Source of the DNA: an uncultured Pelagibacteraceae bacterium
GTDB taxonomy: Bacteria; Pseudomonadota; Alphaproteobacteria; Pelagibacterales; Pelagibacteraceae
Assembly: GCA_902555665.1 (NCBI GenBank)
Contig: CACDTF010000003.1
Coordinates: 28,361 to 92,360 of the forward strand
Direction: 5' to 3'
Length of the DNA stretch: 64,000 nucleotides
Both the position numbers and the translations under genes were made by a program. Below are positions 27,668 through 35,395 of this stretch, piece by piece. Each line of letters begins with the position of its first letter. Position 1 is the stretch's first letter. The notes beneath the pieces are model-generated. The model was not told where the DNA came from, searched no databases, and saw nothing but the letters and a program-made list of their open reading frames with translations.

Positions 27668-27760
27668 CTATTTTCTTCTTCTTTTTTTTGCTTTTTTCTT
27701 AGCTTTTTTCTTAGCTTTTTTCTTAGTTTTCTTTGCCGCTTTTTTTCTTTTCTTAGGCAT
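27668..27760 (-). CDS. 30-residue Lys/Arg/Ala microprotein (histone-H1-like)
   Basis: Too short for the ORF track. The minus strand reads MPKKRKKAAKKTKKKAKKKA then KKKAKKRRRK and TAG. Of 30 residues 18 are Lys, 4 Arg and 5 Ala, with a KKKA tetrad repeated three times, as in eukaryotic H1 tails and bacterial H1-like proteins. Evidence that it is a gene: a strong Shine-Dalgarno (GGGAG) six bases before the ATG, a good -35 (TTGACA) with a spaced A-rich -10 upstream, a perfect 9-bp palindrome in the leader, and a bidirectional terminator after the stop. Nucleic-acid binding is inferred from composition only. Low-complexity sequence limits homology-based naming. Confidence 0.75.
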   Translation of the reverse strand: MPKKRKKAAKKTKKKAKKKAKKKAKKRRRK

Positions 27761-27782
27761 CTTTAGCTCCCTTTTTTAGTTA

Positions 27783-27803
27783 AACGAATCATAATGATTC
27801 GTT
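27783..27803 (-). promoter_or_regulatory. Perfect 9-bp palindrome in the microprotein leader
   Basis: AACGAATCA-TTA-TGATTCGTT on the minus strand. It would lie at or just after the predicted transcription start (~27805) and 22 bases before the start codon. It could be an operator for a dimeric regulator or a 5'-terminal stem-loop stabilising the mRNA. Confidence 0.55.
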
Positions 27804-27812
27804 GTTACCATA

Positions 27813-27841
27813 TTTTTATTTTTTTCTATAAGTTATGTCAA
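27813..27841 (-). promoter_or_regulatory. Predicted sigma70-type promoter of the basic microprotein gene
   Basis: Minus strand TTGACA (27836-27841), a 17-base spacer, then TAAAAA (27813-27818, 4 of 6 to TATAAT). The -35 is a perfect consensus match, uncommon in this AT-rich DNA. Initiation would fall near 27805, placing the palindrome at the RNA 5' end. Confidence 0.5.
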
Positions 27842-27960
27842 TTATTTAATTAGAAGTTAAATTTTATAAAAATTATTTTTAACTTTTTATTTTTATAAAA
27901 CTTTTTTTTATTAATTTAGTTAATGTTTATGCGGTTAATAAACAATTTTAATTAAATATT

Positions 27961-29691
27961 TTAATAAAGATCTTCTAACTGATTTTTATATTTTTCTGTA
28001 ACTTTTTTTCTTTTTACTTTCATTGTTGGTGTCATTAAACCATTTTCAATAGAAAAATTTTCATCTATTAATTGAATTTTTTTAATCTTTTCTAATAAAG
28101 TTAATTTTTTATTTATTTTTTCAATTACTTTATTTATTTTTTCTTTTTCATTCAAAAAATCTTTATTAGGAACAATTAAAGCAACTAAATAATTTTTTTT
28201 ATCACCATAAACCATGCATTGATCTATCTCTGGTTCATTCGTAATCATATTTTCAATTTTAGCAGGTGAAATATTATCTCCACCAGCACTTACTATGATA
28301 TCTTTTTTTCTATCAGTAATTTTTAAATAACCGTCATTTGGATCTATCTCTCCAATATCACCTGTATGTAACCATCCATTTATAATTACTTTTTCAGTTT
28401 CTTCTTTTTTGTTCCAATATCCTAGCATTACATTTTCACCTTTAACCAAAATTTCTCCATCTTCAGCAATTTTAACTTCATTTCCTTTAAATGGAGGGCC
28501 TACAGTTTCCACTTTGATTTTATGTATTGGATTGCAACTTACTACTGGTGATGTTTCTGTTAAACCATAACCCTGGAGAGTAGGTAATCCTATGGCATTT
28601 AAAAATTCACCTATTTCTTTATCTAGAGCACCACCACCTGAAACAAAAGCTTTTAAATTTCCACCAAATTGTTTTTTTATTTTTTTTCTAACTAATATAT
28701 CAACAATAAAATTCATTGATGTTTCAGAAAAGGTCATTTTTTGATTTAATAGTTTTTTTCTTCCCAGACGAAGAGTTGCTTCAATTAATTTTGCTTTAAA
28801 ACCCTTTTGTTTTTTTAAATTCATGTTTATTTTGTTGTAAAGGTTTTGGTAAAACCTAGGGACAGCTGCCATAATTGTAGGTTTTGCTTCAGATATATTT
28901 TCTAAAAGTTTCTCAATTTTTTCAGCATAGAATACTCTAGCTCCTACTGCTATCTGTACAAATTGAAGACAGTGCTCATAAGAATGAGAAAGCGGAAGCC
29001 AAGTTAAAAATACTGGTCTTGAATTAAATAATGGTTTTGTAATTTCACACGATCCCTTAACATTATTTAAAATTCCACCATGACTTAAAATTACACCCTT
29101 GGGATTTCCTCCAGTCCCTGAAGTATAAATTATACATGCTGGAGACTTTCTATTTAATTTATTATTTTCGATTTTATCTTCTGCTAAGAAATTATTTTTT
29201 ATAATAGAATTATAATCTAAATATCTTTCTTTGTTATTTAAATTTAAATTATTTATTACCTTATCTATTTGATCTAAAGTAATTACTTTTTTAATAAAAT
29301 CTTTTTCATTAATTATATTATTTAATTTTTTTAGCATTTCATTATTAGAAACAATAACTAAGCTAGGTTCACAATCTTCTATCAAATACTTATAATCATC
29401 TTCTATATAAGTTGTATATGCTGGAACTGTGATACCACCAGCTAACATTATAGCTAAATCAGAAACAAACCACTCAGGTCTATTCTCCGAAACTAAAAGA
29501 CATCTATCGCCTTCTTTTATATTTTCTTTAATAACTTTTGATAAATTTAAAATATTCTTTTCAGTTTGTTCCCATGTGTATGTTTTTTTGTTACTTGGGT
29601 TTAGCCATTCTAAAAAAATATCTTTTTTATTTTGTTTATTTGCCTGATTTACAAATAATTCGATCAAATTATTAAAATTATTTAAATTCAT
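27961..29691 (-). CDS. Long-chain acyl-CoA synthetase (AMP-forming)
   Basis: A 576-residue ANL-superfamily ligase activating fatty acids to acyl-CoA via acyl-AMP. The P-loop is IIYTSGTGGNPKGVILSHGG, the adenine-binding motif is LQGYGLTETSPVV, and the A8 hinge region is GYLKITDRKKDIIVSAGGDNISP. The C-terminal catalytic lysine region is LMTPTMKVKRKKVTEKY. The overall pattern resembles FadD15/ACSL-type enzymes rather than acetyl-CoA synthetase. It is transcribed away from an AT-rich gap of about 200 bases on its 3' side and lies just downstream of tRNA-Leu on the same strand, with the tRNA 3' end eight bases before its ATG. Confidence 0.92.
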   Translation of the reverse strand: MNLNNFNNLIELFVNQANKQNKKDIFLEWLNPSNKKTYTWEQTEKNILNLSKVIKENIKEGDRCLLVSENRPEWFVSDLAIMLAGGITVPAYTTYIEDDYKYLIEDCEPSLVIVSNNEMLKKLNNIINEKDFIKKVITLDQIDKVINNLNLNNKERYLDYNSIIKNNFLAEDKIENNKLNRKSPACIIYTSGTGGNPKGVILSHGGILNNVKGSCEITKPLFNSRPVFLTWLPLSHSYEHCLQFVQIAVGARVFYAEKIEKLLENISEAKPTIMAAVPRFYQNLYNKINMNLKKQKGFKAKLIEATLRLGRKKLLNQKMTFSETSMNFIVDILVRKKIKKQFGGNLKAFVSGGGALDKEIGEFLNAIGLPTLQGYGLTETSPVVSCNPIHKIKVETVGPPFKGNEVKIAEDGEILVKGENVMLGYWNKKEETEKVIINGWLHTGDIGEIDPNDGYLKITDRKKDIIVSAGGDNISPAKIENMITNEPEIDQCMVYGDKKNYLVALIVPNKDFLNEKEKINKVIEKINKKLTLLEKIKKIQLIDENFSIENGLMTPTMKVKRKKVTEKYKNQLEDLY

Positions 29692-29698
29692 AGTTACT

Positions 29699-29783
29699 TG
29701 GTGGGCGAAGAGAGAATCGAACTCTCACTTCTTACGAAACACGATTTTGAGTCGTGCGCGTCTACCAGTTCCGCCATTCGCCC
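29699..29783 (-). tRNA. tRNA-Leu (anticodon CAA)
   Basis: Minus-strand cloverleaf with acceptor GGGCGAA/TTCGCCC, anticodon stem CACGA/TCGTG around loop CTCAAAA (anticodon CAA), a long class II variable arm typical of leucine tRNAs, T arm GAGAG/CTCTC with TTCGATT, and an encoded CCA end. Its first 17 bases and upstream region are duplicated 2.7 kb away at 32453, beyond the ABC-transporter/sulfotransferase insert. Confidence 0.96.
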
Positions 29784-29860
29784 TTGTGTTCAATTAAATT
29801 ATATTTAAATATTATAAGAACTAAATTTATATTAAAACCAAAAAATGTTTCAAATACTTT
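29767..29860. repeat. Direct repeat copy A (tRNA-Leu 5' end + promoter region + start of dedA)
   Basis: A 94-base segment matching 32453-32546 at 89 of 94 positions with no gaps. It includes the first 17 bases of tRNA-Leu (as minus strand), the AT-rich spacer and a copy of the first five codons of the VTT/DedA-like gene (ATG at 29845). After the repeat, the copied reading frame stops at a TGA after 12 codons. Confidence 0.95.
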
Positions 29861-30743
29861 TGGAAAATAATTTACGATATTGATTTTTATAAATAATTTC
29901 TATTTTTTTTTCTAATTGAAGTATTTTTTTTTCATTTATTGAAGTCCCACTTAAAAAAATAGTTTTATTTCTTTTAAAAAAAGTTGGAACAAAAGGTTTA
30001 ATAAAATTTAATTTTTTTTTAATAAAAACCATAGATTTAGAGTTTTTGTAAATTTTACCATCTTTGTAAATATTTGCGTTATCTTTAAAAGCCAATAATT
30101 TTTTTATTTTAGCTTCATTTATAGTTAGGGCTTTTGCTAATTTCTTTGAAAATACGTCGGGTTTATCCGACATATCTTCATATCTTATAAAATTTAATTT
30201 AATATTTTTAAAATTGGATTTCAGATTATTATACAGTTTATAAAACATTAAATTTTTTCTAATATTTTTATAAATTTCATCGTTTTTATACAATATATTA
30301 TGTAAATGTTTTTCATAATTTGAAGTTCCATAAACTTTTTTTGATCTAATAAATTTTTTAAAAAAAAGTGATCTAATAAAAGATGTAGGCTCTCTGTAAA
30401 CACATAAAATTTCAAATTTGTCTTTACCAAAAGTATCTTTAAGGTATTTAGAAAATTTCTTTAAAAAAATAAATAGACTTTTGTCTCTAAAATGAGTGAA
30501 ATTTTCACTCGAATAAATATTCACTTTTTTTTTTTCAAAAAAATTTTTTTGAAAATAATCGCCCATAGAAACCTTGCGTATATCTTTGCACATTTTTAAA
30601 TTTTCTAATTTAGATATATAAAGTTTTTTGTTACCGTATGATTTAGCACCAATATAATTAATATTTTTGAAATAAGGAAACACCCTTTTTTGCAGCCATG
30701 TGGTCCCAGTTCTTGGGTAACCAATATGAATTATTATTCTCAT
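29850..30743 (-). CDS. Sulfotransferase-like protein (PAPS-dependent family)
   Basis: A 297-residue cytosolic P-loop-like sulfotransferase. The 5'-phosphosulfate loop is IHIGYPRTGTTWLQKRVF at the N-terminus, and the 3'-phosphate loop is VYREPTSFIRSLFFKKFI, with the conserved R-x-P-x-x-x-x-x-S spacing, around residues 112-127. No signal peptide. The codons are extremely A/T-rich, noticeably more than flanking housekeeping genes. It follows the ABC transporter gene with a 4-base ATGA overlap; together they fill the insert between the 94-bp repeats. A role in sulfating a surface glycan or lipid exported by the transporter is inference. The stop lies inside repeat copy A. Confidence 0.75.
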   Translation of the reverse strand: MRIIIHIGYPRTGTTWLQKRVFPYFKNINYIGAKSYGNKKLYISKLENLKMCKDIRKVSMGDYFQKNFFEKKKVNIYSSENFTHFRDKSLFIFLKKFSKYLKDTFGKDKFEILCVYREPTSFIRSLFFKKFIRSKKVYGTSNYEKHLHNILYKNDEIYKNIRKNLMFYKLYNNLKSNFKNIKLNFIRYEDMSDKPDVFSKKLAKALTINEAKIKKLLAFKDNANIYKDGKIYKNSKSMVFIKKKLNFIKPFVPTFFKRNKTIFLSGTSINEKKILQLEKKIEIIYKNQYRKLFSKSI

Positions 30744-32404
30744 AATTTTTTTTTGTTTAAATCTATTTCTTCCGATTTTGATGACAAAAAAGAATTATCA
30801 TGACTAATTACAAAAATAAATCTATCTTGTGATAATCTTATAATTAATTCTTCAATTTTATTTTTACTAACCGTATCTAGTGCACTTGTTGGTTCGTCAA
30901 ATATTAATATTTTTCTCTCATTGTACAGCGCTCTTGATATTGCAATTCTTTGTTTTTCACCTCCCGATATATTTAGTGCATTTTCAGTCACGGTATCGTT
31001 TAAATTAAATTTTTCAGATAAACCTGTTTGCTTAATCGAGTCTAACGCTCTTTCATGATTATAAAGATCTTCCTCTTCACCAAAAACTATATTGTCTTTT
31101 ATTGTACCTGAATATAAATATATATTTTGTGGTACGATACCTATGTTTAATTTCCACATATTTAAATTATCTTTAATATTAACTCCGTCTGCTTCTATTT
31201 CTCCTTGATCTGGTGCTAACAATCCACAAATTAAATTAATTAAAGTACTTTTTCCTGATCCACTTTTGCCAGTAATTTTATAAATCTTACCTCTTAGAAA
31301 TTTAAATGAATAATTATTAAAAATTTTTTCTTTATCATAAGAAAAACATATATTTTTAATTGCTATGCAATTATCAATTTTAATTTTGTTTTCACCTGTA
31401 CTATCAGATCTTTTTTTTTTAAAAATTATCTTATTTGAAAAAATTAAATTATAACTTGTTTCTGCATATCGCATTGTATTAAGGGATATATTTATTCTGC
31501 TTATTAATGGTAAAAATCTAATTAGGACTACAAAAAAGATAGCATTGTTATTTACAAAACTTATATGATTAACATTGTCAAAATTTAAAATTATAAAAAT
31601 AATAAAAAAAATAATTAATAAAAACTCAGTAAAAATTCTTGGGGTTTTATTAAAAAAAGCACTTAATCCTTGATAGAGATGTTGATAATAATTATTTGAT
31701 TTAAATTTCCTAAAAAAATAGGTTTCTCTAGCATATATGTTTATCTCTCTAAGTGCATATAATATGTTCTGTAAATCTATTAGTTTACTTTTATCGGCTT
31801 CTCTTCTTTTTTTTCCAATATTATATATATAGCTTTTAAAAAAATTGTAAAAGATAAGAACAACCGATAAAAATAAGAATATAATTAAAAAATTATTCAA
31901 ATTATAAAAAGCTAAAAATAACATTAATGCTATAATTATAAGAATATCTCTCATCAAGTTAAATAAGGGGAAGAGAAAATTCCCAATAAACTCTTTTATT
32001 TCTGAAAAAATGACTTGAATCTTATCACTATTATCATGATCTAATAAATTTTGATTATATAGGTAACCTTTGACAATATTATTAGATAATTGATTGCCAA
32101 TCATATAGGTTCTTGTAGATTCATAATATGATGTAAATAAATAAAAAATATTTTTTAACAAGTAAATAATCAGAAAAAGAAAAATCCATAAGAAAAAATT
32201 ATTTTCAAATTTTAAACCATAACTACTAAAGATATTTAAAAATTTATGGTCATAACCAGAGAAGGAAGAGATAATTGGTATAATTAATGAAATATTTAAC
32301 ACCTCAAGTATTGCAGTAAGAATTTGAAAAAAAATAATTATAATAATATTTTTTTTTTGTTGTTTGTTAAAAATGCTAATATAGTCAATATATTTTTTAA
32401 TCAT
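30740..32404 (-). CDS. ABC transporter, fused permease/ATPase (MsbA/PglK-like exporter half)
   Basis: A 554-residue type IV exporter half-transporter: six hydrophobic spans in residues 1-315 and an ATPase domain after about 340. Walker A is GKSGSGKSTLI, the Q-loop is IVPQNIYLYSGTIKDNI, the ABC signature is ISGGEKQRIAISRALYN, Walker B is ILIFDEPTSALD and the switch His is in FVISHD. It would act as a homodimer, flipping a lipid-linked or hydrophobic substrate out of the inner membrane; the arrangement with a sulfotransferase suggests glycan or lipid export. Very A/T-rich. It is the first gene of the two-gene insert. Confidence 0.9.
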   Translation of the reverse strand: MIKKYIDYISIFNKQQKKNIIIIIFFQILTAILEVLNISLIIPIISSFSGYDHKFLNIFSSYGLKFENNFFLWIFLFLIIYLLKNIFYLFTSYYESTRTYMIGNQLSNNIVKGYLYNQNLLDHDNSDKIQVIFSEIKEFIGNFLFPLFNLMRDILIIIALMLFLAFYNLNNFLIIFLFLSVVLIFYNFFKSYIYNIGKKRREADKSKLIDLQNILYALREINIYARETYFFRKFKSNNYYQHLYQGLSAFFNKTPRIFTEFLLIIFFIIFIILNFDNVNHISFVNNNAIFFVVLIRFLPLISRINISLNTMRYAETSYNLIFSNKIIFKKKRSDSTGENKIKIDNCIAIKNICFSYDKEKIFNNYSFKFLRGKIYKITGKSGSGKSTLINLICGLLAPDQGEIEADGVNIKDNLNMWKLNIGIVPQNIYLYSGTIKDNIVFGEEEDLYNHERALDSIKQTGLSEKFNLNDTVTENALNISGGEKQRIAISRALYNERKILIFDEPTSALDTVSKNKIEELIIRLSQDRFIFVISHDNSFLSSKSEEIDLNKKKL

Positions 32405-32452
32405 TTTTTACTTTTTAAATTTAATTATCATTTTTTTAATATTATCAAAAGA

Positions 32453-32546
32453 AGTTCCACCATTCGCCCTAGTATTCAATTAAATTATATTTAAATAGTA
32501 TAAGAACTAAATTTATATTAAAACCAAAAAATGTTTCAAACACTTT
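32453..32546. repeat. Direct repeat copy B (5' fragment of tRNA-Leu + intact start of the dedA-like gene)
   Basis: Partner of copy A. It begins with a 17-base remnant of the tRNA-Leu 5' end (one mismatch: ccAcc for ccGcc) not followed by a tRNA, then the same spacer and the genuine ATG of the VTT/DedA-like gene at 32531. The distance between copies is 2686 bases, equal to one repeat plus the ABC/sulfotransferase insert. Confidence 0.95.
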
Positions 32547-33136
32547 ACAAAAAATGTTTAGAATTAGCTGCACACAAAAGTTCAAATTTTTATTTAGGGC
32601 TTGTATCTTTTATAGAAAGTTCTTTTTTTCCTATACCTCCAGATGCAATGATAATCCCAATGGTTATTGCTAAAAAAAAGGAATATTTGAAAATATTTTT
32701 AGTAGCATCAATATTTTCAGTTCTTGGGGGAATCTTTGGATATTTAATAGGTTATTTATTTTTTGATTTAGCAATGTATCTAATCGAGTTTTATGGCTAT
32801 CAAGATAAAGTTGAAAATTTAAAATTAAGTATGTCTCAAGGTAATGGGTTCCTTGCTTGGTTAAGTATTCTTTTTTTAGCTGGCTTTACTCCATTGCCCT
32901 ATAAAGCTTTTACGATTTCAAGTGGTTTAATTGCTTTTAGTCTTCCTGTTTTTATAATTGTTAGCTTAATTTCAAGAAGCTTAAGATTTTTTATAATTGC
33001 CTATTTATCTTATAAATTTGGAGAATTATTCACAGAGTACATGGAAAAACATGGATCAAAATGGTTCACCATAATTGGAATTATTATAGTTATAATATTT
33101 ATTATTATTTATTTATTTTTTAAGTTTAATGGTTGA
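32531..33136 (+). CDS. DedA/VTT-family membrane protein (YqaA-like)
   Basis: A 201-residue membrane protein of the SNARE-associated/VTT (DedA) superfamily, thought to act as lipid scramblases or flippases. The re-entrant loop signature is FIESSFFPIPPDAMIIPMVIA, followed by GGIFGYLIGYLFF and the second conserved region FLAGFTPLPYKAFTISSGL with an arginine-containing helix (SRSLRFFIIAYLSYKFG). The short length and these motifs suit the YqaA subgroup. The start lies within repeat copy B, so this gene kept its original promoter region. It overlaps the next gene (dsbB-like) by eight bases. Confidence 0.88.
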   Translation: MFQTLYKKCLELAAHKSSNFYLGLVSFIESSFFPIPPDAMIIPMVIAKKKEYLKIFLVASIFSVLGGIFGYLIGYLFFDLAMYLIEFYGYQDKVENLKLSMSQGNGFLAWLSILFLAGFTPLPYKAFTISSGLIAFSLPVFIIVSLISRSLRFFIIAYLSYKFGELFTEYMEKHGSKWFTIIGIIIVIIFIIIYLFFKFNG

Positions 33137-33614
33137 GATAAACAAAACAATAACGTTAAAATTAATTTTTTTAATCAGCATTATTGCTTTATCTTCAGCA
33201 TTTTTTATTGAATATGTTCTGGGTCATCAACCTTGTAACTTATGTATACTAGAAAGAATTCCATACCTCTTAGCATTAATAATTATTGTACTAAATTATA
33301 AATTTATAAATCTTGAAAAATATTTCATTCTTTCTCTTATTTTAATTTTTTTTGCTGCTACTATTTTATCTCTATATCATTTAGGTATTGAGCAAGGTTT
33401 TATTCAAGAATCATTAGTTTGTGATTTAAAAAATGGCTCCAATTTACTCTCAAAAGAGGATATATTGAAACAATTGCAAGAAAAAAATGTAAGTTGCAAA
33501 GATGTTACATTTAAAATTTTAGGATTATCGCTTACAAGCTACAATATTATAATATCAATATTAATAGTTTATTTTACAACAAAAAATTATTTAAGTTATG
33601 ACAAAAATAAATAA
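33129..33614 (+). CDS. DsbB-like disulfide bond formation protein
   Basis: A 161-residue four-span membrane protein of the DsbB family, which reoxidises periplasmic thiol oxidases and passes electrons to ubiquinone. The first redox pair is in HQPCNLCILERIPYLLA, next to the quinone-binding Arg. The second pair is two single cysteines in the periplasmic loop (SLVCDLKNG ... KNVSCKDVT). The order dedA-dsbB-coq7 with short overlaps (8 and 17 bases) makes an operon likely, and the link with a ubiquinone-biosynthesis hydroxylase fits its electron acceptor. No DsbA is in the window. Confidence 0.85.
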   Translation: MVEINKTITLKLIFLISIIALSSAFFIEYVLGHQPCNLCILERIPYLLALIIIVLNYKFINLEKYFILSLILIFFAATILSLYHLGIEQGFIQESLVCDLKNGSNLLSKEDILKQLQEKNVSCKDVTFKILGLSLTSYNIIISILIVYFTTKNYLSYDKNK

Positions 33615-34131
33615 AAAGAAAATAGAAGAATTTATAAGAGTTGATCATGCTGGGGAGCGTGGTGCTGTTAAAATTTATGAAGGACAGTTGCTTGCTCTAA
33701 ACACATTAATTAAAGATGAAGCTTTAAAAAAAACAATTGAAGAAATGAAAGTTCATGAAAAAGAACATTCTGATTTTTTTGAAGAAGAAATTAAAAAAAG
33801 AAATATAAAACCAACAAAATTTTTACCCTTATGGGATTTATTAGGTGTAGGATTAGGTTTTGGTTCCACTTTACTTGGTAAGAAAGCGGCCATGCTTTGC
33901 ACTGCTTCCGTTGAAGAAGTGATAGATGAGCATTATTTAAACCAAATAAAACAACTTGATAATAGCGAACCAAAACTTAAAAAAAAAATAATTAAATTCA
34001 GAGAAGATGAGTTAAGTCATAAAGATATTGCCTATGAAAAGGGTGCTACAAAAGAAGGTCCATACTCTATACTAGATAAAATTATTAAAACTGGATCAAA
34101 AATTGCAATTAATATATCTGAGAAAATTTAA
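33598..34131 (+). CDS. coq7: Coq7-type 3-demethoxyubiquinol hydroxylase
   Basis: A diiron hydroxylase adding the last hydroxyl group in ubiquinone synthesis (step from 2-octaprenyl-3-methyl-6-methoxy-1,4-benzoquinol). The 177 residues contain both E...E-x-x-H repeats: VDHAGERGAVKIYEGQL with MKVHEKEHSDFF, then TASVEEVIDEHYLNQ with REDELSHKDIAYE. The protein is peripheral to the membrane, with a hydrophobic GVGLGFGSTLLG segment. It is the form shared with mitochondria and Alphaproteobacteria. It ends with a 4-base overlap of the convergent HNH gene. ubiE and ubiB elsewhere in the window belong to the same pathway. Confidence 0.95.
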   Translation: MTKINKKKIEEFIRVDHAGERGAVKIYEGQLLALNTLIKDEALKKTIEEMKVHEKEHSDFFEEEIKKRNIKPTKFLPLWDLLGVGLGFGSTLLGKKAAMLCTASVEEVIDEHYLNQIKQLDNSEPKLKKKIIKFREDELSHKDIAYEKGATKEGPYSILDKIIKTGSKIAINISEKI

Positions 34132-34697
34132 GACTCTAGTTCTACATCCCAATATAAGTAATCCATCCAGCTTTTATGTAAAAAATTCGGTGGAAAATTT
34201 TTACCATTTTTATGTAGATCCTCTGTTGATGGTCGATAAGGGTGCTGATGTAACTTCATACCTGAATGTTTTAATAGTTTTCCACCCTTTTTCACGTTGC
34301 ATGCAGAACAAGCTGTTACAACATTATCCCAATTAGTTTCGCCTCCTTTTGATCTAGGTAATAGATGATCAAAAGTTAATTCTTCATTGCTTCCACAATA
34401 TTGACAGGAAAATTTATCTCTTAAAAACACATTAAATCTAGTAAAACTTGGCTTGCTTTGAGGAACAATATAATCCTTTAATGCGATAACACTTGGCAAT
34501 TTCATATTAAATGATGGACTTCTTATAGTTCTATCGTAATTACTAACAATAATAACTCGATCAAGAAAAACTGATTTAACAGTATCCTGCCATGACCATA
34601 AAGACAGAGGGTAGTAACTCAAAGGTCTATAGTCTGCATTGAGTACTAGCGCAGGACACTTTTCTAATGAAACATCTTGTTCAATAAAATTATTCAT
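34128..34697 (-). CDS. HNH endonuclease-family protein
   Basis: A 189-residue protein with a clear HNH motif framed by two zinc-binding CxxC pairs: CQYCGSNEELTFDHLLPRSKGG, then NWDNVVTACSACNVKKGG, followed by the common C-terminal HQHPYRPS. The first 80 residues include VLNADYRPLSYYPLSLWSWQD, the segment typical of the widespread chromosomal HNH family in Alphaproteobacteria (about 185 residues). These are not phage homing enzymes; the cellular function of this conserved family is unclear, with DNA repair sometimes suggested. It is convergent with coq7. Confidence 0.85.
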   Translation of the reverse strand: MNNFIEQDVSLEKCPALVLNADYRPLSYYPLSLWSWQDTVKSVFLDRVIIVSNYDRTIRSPSFNMKLPSVIALKDYIVPQSKPSFTRFNVFLRDKFSCQYCGSNEELTFDHLLPRSKGGETNWDNVVTACSACNVKKGGKLLKHSGMKLHQHPYRPSTEDLHKNGKNFPPNFLHKSWMDYLYWDVELES

Positions 34698-34744
34698 TAG
34701 CTAATTTTAACTTAGTTAAACAATTTTATCAATAATAAGAGATG

Positions 34745-35395
34745 TTAAATTTTTTTTAAAATAAAATTTAAAGCTGTACTTGATGCTTCAATAGGAATAT
34801 GATGATCACAATTTTTTATTAATAATGTATCAACTTTAACATTGTTTCTGATTAAAAAATCTTTTGCTTCTAGTAAATGTGTTGATGGGACAATTTGATC
34901 AGCTTCTCCATGTATAAGTAATGTTTCAGTATTATTTTTGATTCTGTTTTTCAAATCTTTTTGATTTATTATCTTTCCAGAAAAACCAACTATACATGAA
35001 AATTTTTCTTCAAGTGTAAGACCAACATTTAAAGACATCATACATCCCTGACTAAATCCAGACAAACAGATTTGATTGTTTAATAACTTGAACTCTTGTT
35101 TTATTTCATTAATAAATTTTTTTAAAACTTCTTCAGCCTTGATTGATTGCTCTAATATGTAATCAGTATCCTCTTTTGTTAAATCAAACCACTGATAACC
35201 AGAAGGATTTATAGCGCATGACTCATGAGCATTAGGACAAACAAAGACTGTATTAGGCATATGTCTTTTCCAGTTTAAAGATAGCATACTTATATCCTTT
35301 CCATCACCTCCATAACCATGAAGCAAAATAACTGCATTTTTGATTTCAACACCATTTTCTGGTTTAATAATTATTGAATCTAGGCAAAATGTCAT
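34745..35395 (-). CDS. Phospholipase/carboxylesterase family hydrolase
   Basis: A 216-residue alpha/beta hydrolase of the acyl-protein-thioesterase-like carboxylesterase family (EstB/YpfH type). The oxyanion strand is VILLHGYGGDGKDI, the nucleophile is the Ser in SGFSQGCMMSLNVG, the acid is the Asp in HGEADQIVPSTHL, and the triad His is in NCDHHIPIEA. It would cleave short acyl esters or thioesters; the natural substrate is unknown. No signal peptide, so cytosolic. It is divergent from the HIG1-domain gene. Confidence 0.87.
   Translation of the reverse strand: MTFCLDSIIIKPENGVEIKNAVILLHGYGGDGKDISMLSLNWKRHMPNTVFVCPNAHESCAINPSGYQWFDLTKEDTDYILEQSIKAEEVLKKFINEIKQEFKLLNNQICLSGFSQGCMMSLNVGLTLEEKFSCIVGFSGKIINQKDLKNRIKNNTETLLIHGEADQIVPSTHLLEAKDFLIRNNVKVDTLLIKNCDHHIPIEASSTALNFILKKI

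Noticed and set aside
29767-32546. Phage or integrative element with integrase at tRNA-Leu
   Set aside because: The insert has no integrase, excisionase or phage genes, and the repeat is at the tRNA 5' rather than 3' end.
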